From Actinoalloteichus caeruleus DSM 43889 (lineage in GTDB: Bacteria; Actinomycetota; Actinomycetes; Mycobacteriales; Pseudonocardiaceae): a DNA stretch of 64,000 bases. A program made the translations under genes and the position numbers. Location: positions 5,270,001 to 5,334,000 of the forward strand of contig NZ_AUBJ02000001.1 in assembly GCF_000429185.2 (NCBI RefSeq), read 5' to 3'. The notes below the pieces were generated by a model. That model was not told the origin of the DNA. It saw only the letters and a list, made by a program, of their open reading frames with translations, and made no database searches. Below, piece after piece: positions 58,475-64,000 of the stretch (position 1 is its first letter; each line of letters starts with the position of its first letter).

Positions 58475-60544
58475 ATGACAGCGTCCACGTTACGGCGGAG
58501 GTCGGTGAGAAAGGCGCCCGTCCTCGCGGCGGCGGCCCTCCTGACCACCGCGATGGTGCCGGTGACCTCGGGGGCGGCCTTCGGCGGCGCCCCGGCCGAC
58601 GACCTGCCGGCCGACGTCGAGGTCGAGCCCCGCCAGCCCTCCGAGTACGAGGCGGCCTTCCTCGACCAGTACGAGAAGATCAAGGACCCGGCCAGCGGCT
58701 ACTTCCGCGAGTTCGACGGGCTGCTGGTGCCCTACCACTCGGTCGAGACGTTGTTGGTGGAGGCACCCGACCACGGCCACCAGACCACCTCCGAGGCGTT
58801 CAGCTACTACCTGTGGCTGGAGGCGAGCTACGGCAGGGTGACCGGCGACTGGGAGCCGTTCAACGCGGCCTGGGAGTCGCTGGAGCGCTTCGCCATCCCG
58901 GGGACCGAGGACCAACCGACGAACTCCTCCTACGACCCCGGGAGCCCCGCGACCTACGCGGCCGAGCACCCCTCGCCCACGCAGTACCCCGCACTGCTCC
59001 GCCAGGACGTGCCGGTCGGTGAGGACCCGCTGGCCAGCGAGCTGAGCGCCACCTACGGCACCGACGAGATCTACGGCATGCACTGGCTGCTCGACGTGGA
59101 CAACGTCTACGGCTACGGCTTCTGCGGCGACGGGACCGACGACGAGCCGGCCTTCATCAACACCTACCAGCGCGGTTCGGGCGAGTCGGTGTGGGAGACC
59201 GTTCCGCACCCCTCCTGCGAGACCTTCGAGTTCGGCGGGGAGAACGGCTTCCTCGACCTCTTCACCGACGACCAGGCCTACTCCCCGCAGTGGCGCTACA
59301 CCAACGCCCCCGACGCCGACGCCAGGGCCGTCCAGGTCGCCTACCTGGCGCAGACCTGGGCCGAGGAGCAGGGGCAGGCGGGAGCGGTCGCCGACACCGT
59401 GGCCGACGCCGCGAAGATGGGTGACTACCTGCGGTACTCGATGTACGACAAGTACTTCAAGCAGATCGGCGACTGCACCAGCGAGACCGGGTGCCCGGGA
59501 GCGCAGGGCAAGGACAGCGCGCACTACCTGCTGTCCTGGTACTACTCGTGGGGCGGGGCCCTGGCCGACGCCCAGTACCCGTGGGCGTTCCGCATCGGCT
59601 CCAGCGCCTCCCACCAGGGCTACCAGAACGTCCTGGCCGCCTGGGCGCTGTCCGAGGTCGACGGGCTGATCCCCGAGTCACCGACCGCCCAGGAGGACTG
59701 GGCCACCAGCCTCGACCGCCAACTGGAGTTCCTGCGGTGGCTCCAGTCCGCCGACGGTGGCATCGCCGGCGGCGCCACCAACAGCTGGCAGGGCGACTAC
59801 TCCGACCCTGGAGCGGACCACCCCACCTTCTACGGGATGGCCTACGACTGGCAGCCGGTGTGGAACGACCCGCCGAGCAACAACTGGTTCGGTTTCCAGG
59901 TGTGGGACATGGAGCGGGTTGCCCAGTACCACCACATCACCGGCGACGAGCGCGCCGGCGAGATCCTCGACAACTGGATCCCCTGGGCCATCGAGCACAC
60001 CACGGTCGGAACCGGGGGCGACTTCGGGGTGCCGAGCAACCTCTCGTGGAGCGGGGAGCCCGACACCTGGGACGCCGCCAACCCCGGTGACAACGCGTCG
60101 CTGCGGGTGAGCGTGGTGGACCAGAGCCAGGACGTCGGCGTGGCCGCGGGTCTGGCCAAGACGCTGCTCTACTACGCGGCCGCCACCGGCGACAGCGCCG
60201 CCCTGGCGACCGGGGAGGGGCTGCTCGACGCGCTGTTGGCGAACCAGACCGACCTCGGTATCGCCACCGAGGAGACCCGGGAGGACTACTCGCGGTTCGA
60301 TGAGACCGGGGACCAGCAGCTCTACATCCCCAACGGCTGGACCGGCACGATGCCCAACGGGGACGTGATCGACTCCGACTCCACCTTCGGGTCCATCCGC
60401 AGCTTCTACCAGGACGACCCCGACTGGCCGCAGGTGCAGGCCTACCTGGACGGCGGACCGGCGCCGACCTTCACCTACCACCGGTTCTGGGCGCAGACGG
60501 ACATCGCGACCGCCTTCGCGACCCACGCCGAACTCTTCGGCTGA
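58475..60544 (+). CDS. Secreted GH48 reducing-end cellobiohydrolase
   Basis: 689 residues. Signal peptide of about 36 residues (LAAAALLTTAMVPVTSGA). The whole remainder is the GH48 barrel: FREFDGLLVPYHSVETLLVEAPDHGHQ-type block with the general-acid Glu in TTSEAFSYYLW, IYGMHWLLDVDNVYGYGF, and NNWFGFQVWDMERVAQYHH. No binding module or dockerin is present. GH48 enzymes act processively on crystalline cellulose from the reducing end and work with GH9 endoglucanases. ATG at 58475 (GGAGG 11 bases upstream) is used rather than the earlier GTG at 58457. Confidence 0.94.
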   Translation: MTASTLRRRSVRKAPVLAAAALLTTAMVPVTSGAAFGGAPADDLPADVEVEPRQPSEYEAAFLDQYEKIKDPASGYFREFDGLLVPYHSVETLLVEAPDHGHQTTSEAFSYYLWLEASYGRVTGDWEPFNAAWESLERFAIPGTEDQPTNSSYDPGSPATYAAEHPSPTQYPALLRQDVPVGEDPLASELSATYGTDEIYGMHWLLDVDNVYGYGFCGDGTDDEPAFINTYQRGSGESVWETVPHPSCETFEFGGENGFLDLFTDDQAYSPQWRYTNAPDADARAVQVAYLAQTWAEEQGQAGAVADTVADAAKMGDYLRYSMYDKYFKQIGDCTSETGCPGAQGKDSAHYLLSWYYSWGGALADAQYPWAFRIGSSASHQGYQNVLAAWALSEVDGLIPESPTAQEDWATSLDRQLEFLRWLQSADGGIAGGATNSWQGDYSDPGADHPTFYGMAYDWQPVWNDPPSNNWFGFQVWDMERVAQYHHITGDERAGEILDNWIPWAIEHTTVGTGGDFGVPSNLSWSGEPDTWDAANPGDNASLRVSVVDQSQDVGVAAGLAKTLLYYAAATGDSAALATGEGLLDALLANQTDLGIATEETREDYSRFDETGDQQLYIPNGWTGTMPNGDVIDSDSTFGSIRSFYQDDPDWPQVQAYLDGGPAPTFTYHRFWAQTDIATAFATHAELFG

Positions 60545-60554
60545 CCCGTTGACC

Positions 60555-60592
60555 GGGGCGCCATCCGCTCAACGGCGAGCGGGTGGCGCCCC
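60555..60592. terminator. Bidirectional hairpin between GH48 and celR
   Basis: GGGGCGCCATCCGCT (60555-60569) pairs with AGCGGGTGGCGCCCC (60578-60592), 15 pairs with one wobble and an 8-base loop, between two converging genes. Confidence 0.75.
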
Positions 60593-60645
60593 ACTCCGTC
60601 CTGGGTGGCCTGCCGGGGTCGACCTGGTCCGGGTCGGGCGCCGGC

Positions 60646-61683
60646 TCACACCGAGCCGCGCAACACCAGCTCGTTGGGGAGGATGACCGGTTCGCTGGTC
60701 GTGCTCCCGCCCTCGATGAGGGTCAACAGCATGCGGGTCATCTCGCGCCCCATCAGTTCCGTCGGCTGTCGTACCGAGGTCAGTGGGGGGTCGGTGTGCC
60801 TGGCCGTCTCGGAGTCGTCGAACCCGATGATGGCGACGTCGTCCGGGACCCGTCGCCCGGCCGCCCGCAGCGCGCGCAACGCGCCGACGGCCATCATGTC
60901 GCTCGCGGCGAACACGGCGTCCAGCTCGGGGTCGCGTTCGAGCAGCTGGCGCATCGCCCGTTCGCCGCTCTCCTGGCTGAAGTCGCCGAAGGCGCACAGG
61001 TCGCGGGGGACTCCCCGCCGCCCGCGGAGGGCCTTGCGGTAGCCGGCGAGCCGGTCCACCCCCACCGACATGTCCTGCGGTCCGGTGATCGCCGCGATGC
61101 GGCGGCGACCGCGCTCGTAGAGATGGGCGGTCGCGGCGCGCGCGCCCTCGACGTTGTCGGAGTCGACGTAGGGGAGGGAGGGGTGTGAGAGCTGCGGACG
61201 GCCGGACATGACCACCGGCGTGCCGTTCTCCATCAGCCGCCACGGCAGCGGATCGTCCCCGTGCACGGAGACCAGGACGGCCCCGTCGACGTGACCGTTG
61301 CGGACGTACTGCTCGACCTGGGCGTGTTCCCGGGCGGTCCAGGCCATCACCAGCACCAGTTGGAGACCGCTGGCGGACAGTTCCTTGCTGACACCCCGCA
61401 GCAGACTGCCGAAGAAGGGCTCGGTGAAGACGCGGGACTCCGGTTCGGAGACGACGAAGGCCACCGAGTCGGCGCGACGGGTGGCGAGGCTCCTGGCGGC
61501 CCGGTTGGGAACGTAACCCAGTTGCTGCACGGCCTCCAGCACCGACGCTCGAGCGGCCTCGCTGACCTGGGGGGAACCGTTGACCACACGGGAGACCGTC
61601 CCCCGGGACACCCCCGCGGCCGCCGCCACCTGTTCCAGGGTGGGACGGGCACTCCCGTTCCCGCTGCGTGTGGCTTCCACCAC
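60646..61683 (-). CDS. celR: CelR/CebR-like LacI-family repressor of cellulose genes
   Basis: 345 residues. Helix-turn-helix TLEQVAAAAGVSRGTVSRVVNG and hinge VPNRAARSLATRRADSVAFV closely follow CelR/CebR. The sensor domain includes SEPESRVFTEPFFGSLLRGV and VLVSVHGDDPLP, blocks kept in cellobiose-responsive members. Family knowledge: the protein binds TGGGAGCGCTCCCA and is released by cellobiose. Six such sites surround the genes here, including one upstream of its own start. GTG at 61683. Confidence 0.88.
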   Translation of the reverse strand: MVEATRSGNGSARPTLEQVAAAAGVSRGTVSRVVNGSPQVSEAARASVLEAVQQLGYVPNRAARSLATRRADSVAFVVSEPESRVFTEPFFGSLLRGVSKELSASGLQLVLVMAWTAREHAQVEQYVRNGHVDGAVLVSVHGDDPLPWRLMENGTPVVMSGRPQLSHPSLPYVDSDNVEGARAATAHLYERGRRRIAAITGPQDMSVGVDRLAGYRKALRGRRGVPRDLCAFGDFSQESGERAMRQLLERDPELDAVFAASDMMAVGALRALRAAGRRVPDDVAIIGFDDSETARHTDPPLTSVRQPTELMGREMTRMLLTLIEGGSTTSEPVILPNELVLRGSV

Positions 61684-61792
61684 TGATGTACCTCCCCGAC
61701 TAGCGCCTACCCAAGGGGCCGTTCCGAGCCCCGCTGGCCAACCGACTGGTGGTGGGCCAGCGAGGTGCTCCCCGCCCCGCCCCCGTGGTGGG

Positions 61793-61806
61793 TGTGAGCG
61801 CTCCTA
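61793..61806. promoter_or_regulatory. Degenerate CelR operator upstream of celR
   Basis: TGTGAGCGCTCCTA, 110 bases upstream of the celR start, matches the box at the core and one flank. It may give autoregulation. Confidence 0.55.
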
Positions 61807-61905
61807 CCGCCGATGGTAGGCCACCCGGACCACTGGAACCGAGACGACGAACGCCCTGGTGGTGGAGTGGTCACGGTGCGTGAGGCCCCGCGTCGAGCCT
61901 ACTCG

Positions 61906-61919
61906 TGAGAGCGCTCCCG
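61906..61919. promoter_or_regulatory. Degenerate CelR operator in the celR-cebE gap
   Basis: TGAGAGCGCTCCCG, with 12 of 14 bases as in the perfect box, in the divergent 526-base gap between celR and cebE. Confidence 0.6.
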
Positions 61920-62089
61920 GGCTAGTTGGCGCCGGGGCAAGCGACGAGCGCCACGTTGGAGGGTGACCACAAAGGACCACTGGTTCGTTTGTCCCTCCAT
62001 CGAGGACTTTTCGAGCAGGTCAGCGTGCGGTTTCGATGGGTGGGTCGACCCCGGAGCGTGATCTTCAGGTCACGGGCCTGCAACAGTGC

Positions 62090-62118
62090 TTGACAGTGGG
62101 GCGTGTCACTCGAAGACT
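62090..62118 (+). promoter_or_regulatory. Probable promoter of cebEF operon
   Basis: TTGACA (62090-62095) followed after 17 bases by AAGACT (62113-62118), a perfect -35 with a weak -10. Predicted start near 62125, with the CelR box just downstream. Confidence 0.5.
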
Positions 62119-62131
62119 GGTCAAGCGAATT

Positions 62132-62145
62132 TGGGAGCGCTCACA
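62132..62145. promoter_or_regulatory. CelR operator of cebEF
   Basis: TGGGAGCGCTCACA, 12 of 14 bases as in the perfect box, placed just after the predicted start and 65 bases before the cebE GTG. Confidence 0.75.
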
Positions 62146-62209
62146 TGAGGTGTGGCGCCGTCGTTCCTCGAGCAGGTCGACCGTCGCACCCACCAACAGG
62201 GAGTTCGAG

Positions 62210-63517
62210 GTGCGTGATTCAACGATGCGTCACTTATCCAGGACAACGCTGACCGTTTCGGCCGGGATGGCGGCCGTGCTGACGCTGGCCTCGTGCGGTG
62301 GTGGCGGGGGAGGTGGTGGCGGCGCCGACGGTGAGATCGAGCTGACCATCGCGACCTTCGGCTCGATGGGCTACGAGGCCCTGCTGGAGGAGTACGAGGA
62401 GCAGAACCCGGGCATCACCATCGTCCAGCAGCACACGGGACGGTCCCCCGCCCACCACCAGAACCTGTTCCAGAAGCTCGGCGCCGGATCGGGACTGTCC
62501 GACATCGAGGCCGTGGAGGAGGGGCACATGGCCCGGGCCCGGGGTGCCTCCTCCCGCTTCAACGACCTCACCGAGATCGGTCCCGAGGGGCTCGAGGACC
62601 GCTGGCAGGAGTGGAAGTACGCCGGCGGTCAGGACGCCGAGGGCCGGTTGATCGGCTATGGGACCGACATGGGCCCGCTGGCGATGTGCTACCGACAGGA
62701 CCTCTTCGAGGAGGCTGGCCTGCCCTCCGACCCGGAGGAGGTGGCTCCCCTGTTCGAGACCTGGGAGGCCTACTTCGAGGCCGGCGACGAGTTCACCTCG
62801 GCCGACATCGGCTCCGCCTGGTTCGACAACGGCAGCCAGGTCTTCAACGCCATGAACAACCAGCTCGAGTTCGGCTACTACGACGCCGAGGACAACCTGA
62901 TCGTCGAGAGCAACGAGGACGTCCGGCACAACTGGGACCGGATGACCGCGGCGGTCGAGGGCGGCCAGTCCGCCGGGCTGGCGGCGTTCAGCAACGAGTG
63001 GGAGAGCGGGTTCGCCGACTCGGCGTTCGCGACCAAGACCTGCCCCGCGTGGATGATGGGGCCGATCAAGGAGCACTCCGGCGAGGAGCACGCCGGGCAG
63101 TGGGCCATCAGCCCGACCTTCCCCGACGGCGGCGGCAACTGGGGCGGCACCTACCTGACGGTGCCCACCCAGAGCGAGCACCCCGAGGAGGCGGCGGAGC
63201 TGGCGGCCTGGCTCACCGCCCCCGAGCAGCAGATCCGCGCCTTCGTGGCGGAGGGCCCGTTCCCGGCGCAGGTCGAGGCCCTCGACATGGAGGAGCTGCT
63301 GGAGCACCGCGACGACTACTTCGCCACCCCGGACGTCGGACCGCTCTTCTCGGAGGCGGCCAAGCGGATCGAGCGGGCGCAGTACAAGGGCCCGAGCGAC
63401 GGCGACCTGCAGGACAACGTCTTCGGACCGGCCATCCAGACCATCGAGCAGGGACTGGCCAGCCCGGACGAGGCGTGGGAGCAGGCGGTACGCGGCGCCA
63501 ACGAACTGGAGGGCTGA
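62210..63517 (+). CDS. cebE: Cello-oligosaccharide-binding lipoprotein, CebE-like
   Basis: 435 residues. Lipobox LASC ends at Cys29, followed by a Gly-rich linker. Extracellular solute-binding family 1 fold with ELTIATFGSMGYEALLEEYE, GYGTDMGPLAMCYRQDLFEEAGLP and GGGNWGGTYLTVPTQSEHP. Place in the celR locus and the operator point to cellobiose/cellotriose uptake. GTG at 62210 is chosen for AGGGAG 6 bases upstream; ATG at 62225 is possible. A very strong hairpin follows, likely keeping permease expression lower. Confidence 0.88.
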   Translation: MRDSTMRHLSRTTLTVSAGMAAVLTLASCGGGGGGGGGADGEIELTIATFGSMGYEALLEEYEEQNPGITIVQQHTGRSPAHHQNLFQKLGAGSGLSDIEAVEEGHMARARGASSRFNDLTEIGPEGLEDRWQEWKYAGGQDAEGRLIGYGTDMGPLAMCYRQDLFEEAGLPSDPEEVAPLFETWEAYFEAGDEFTSADIGSAWFDNGSQVFNAMNNQLEFGYYDAEDNLIVESNEDVRHNWDRMTAAVEGGQSAGLAAFSNEWESGFADSAFATKTCPAWMMGPIKEHSGEEHAGQWAISPTFPDGGGNWGGTYLTVPTQSEHPEEAAELAAWLTAPEQQIRAFVAEGPFPAQVEALDMEELLEHRDDYFATPDVGPLFSEAAKRIERAQYKGPSDGDLQDNVFGPAIQTIEQGLASPDEAWEQAVRGANELEG

Positions 63518-63529
63518 CCGCGACCTCCC

Positions 63530-63558
63530 GGACGGGGCGCCGTGACGGCGCCCCGTCC
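63530..63558 (+). terminator. Hairpin between cebE and cebF
   Basis: GGACGGGGCGCCG (63530-63542) pairs perfectly with CGGCGCCCCGTCC (63546-63558), 3-base loop TGA; one more C-G pair closes the base. It may act as a partial terminator or protect the 3' end of cebE mRNA. Confidence 0.65.
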
Positions 63559-63614
63559 GCTCCACGACCGTCATCCGTCCGCCGCGTCCGCGCAGCCCCT
63601 ACCGAGGAGGGGAG

Positions 63615-64000
63615 TTGGCCGATCTGCGCTCCGAGACCGCCGAGGTGTCCCGGAAACCGTCTCCACCGCCCGGAGGCCGTTCAGGCTCCGGTAAGAACGA
63701 CCTGACCCTGCGACAGCGCCTCTACCGCTTCGACGTCAAGTCGGCGCCCTACTTCTACATCGCGCCGTTCTTCATCGTCTTCGGCCTGGTCGGCCTGTTC
63801 CCGCTGCTCTTCACCGCCTACGTCTCGCTGTTCGACTGGGACATGCTGGCGGACGAACAGCAGTTCGTGGGGCTCGACAACTACGCCAGGCTGATCGAGT
63901 CGGACCAGTTCTGGAAGGCGCTGGTCAACACCATCAGCATCTTCCTGCTGTCCACCGGTCCGCAGCTGGTGATCGCGGTGCTGCTGGCCGTGCTGCTGGA
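63615..64000 (+). CDS. cebF: Sugar ABC transporter permease, CebF-like, 5' part
   Basis: TTG start at 63615 after GAGGAGGGGAG; the gene runs off the window. The visible 128 codons read LADLRSETAEVSRK, a polar cytoplasmic N-terminus of about 45 residues, then the first transmembrane helix YIAPFFIVFGLVGLFPLLF, TAYVSLFDWDML, the conserved FVGLDNYARLIESDQFWKAL and the next helix. This is the MalF-type permease of family 1 sugar importers. It should pair with a MalG-type permease (cebG) beyond the window. GTG at 63645 is an alternative start. Confidence 0.88.
   Translation, partial: MADLRSETAEVSRKPSPPPGGRSGSGKNDLTLRQRLYRFDVKSAPYFYIAPFFIVFGLVGLFPLLFTAYVSLFDWDMLADEQQFVGLDNYARLIESDQFWKALVNTISIFLLSTGPQLVIAVLLAVLL

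Overview
This window comes from the chromosome of a high-GC Gram-positive actinobacterium. The evidence is strong GC bias in third codon positions, frequent GTG starts, an actinobacterial atp operon with a long delta subunit, NucS/EndoMS, MurA with Asp at position 117, DUF2550, DUF3558-like lipoproteins, a DivIVA/FilP-like coiled coil and a CelR/CebR-type cellulose regulon. The mix suggests Pseudonocardiales or a relative; this is an inference from gene content, not from rRNA, and no rRNA or tRNA gene was found.

Layout. 1-8090: 3' end of a WecA-like phosphotransferase, two small ATP-synthase-associated membrane proteins and atpB-E-F-H-A-G-D. 8091-12200: the atp operon is broken by a strong hairpin after atpD and an oppositely oriented SigE-family sigma factor/membrane-partner pair, followed by a frameshifted second copy of the same pair. 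12218-15383: atpC, DUF2550, PduO-type adenosyltransferase, fosfomycin-insensitive-type murA. 16712-19986: promoter and ehuBCDA ectoine/hydroxyectoine uptake operon. 20004-27209: NUDIX hydrolase, secreted subtilase, nucS, tspO, a frameshifted gene, a two-domain lipoprotein, an aldehyde dehydrogenase. 27376-29740: dhaKLM (PTS-type dihydroxyacetone kinase). 29842-38101: zinc-ribbon proteins, two alpha/beta hydrolases, DivIVA-like protein, SPW-repeat protein, a frameshifted TetR gene, a penicillin-acylase-family enzyme.

38329-50100: an acyl-CoA metabolism block (VOC epimerase, DUF1028, thiolase, MeaB, and an isobutyryl-CoA-mutase-type large subunit) that is interrupted by a six-repeat type I-E-like CRISPR array without cas genes, dinB and a LacI regulator. 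50464-54732: secreted zinc metallopeptidase, a probable glgB 3' remnant, an F420-reductase-like protein and an acyltransferase. 55428-55856: a stand-alone divergent ribosomal protein L11 paralogue.

56423-64000: a cellulose-use regulon. Two perfect TGGGAGCGCTCCCA palindromes and four degenerate ones lie before a GH9 cellulase, a GH48 cellulase, a CelR/CebR-like LacI repressor and a cebEF-like oligosaccharide ABC transporter (cebF runs off the window). The two secreted cellulases would release cello-oligosaccharides, CebE would bind them, CebF and partners import them, and the repressor would release its operators in response.

Main points for a second look: the split atp operon with a decaying duplicate sigma cassette, the L11 paralogue lacking the thiopeptide-contact prolines, the orphan CRISPR array, the isobutyryl-type mutase, and the operator set of the cellulose regulon.
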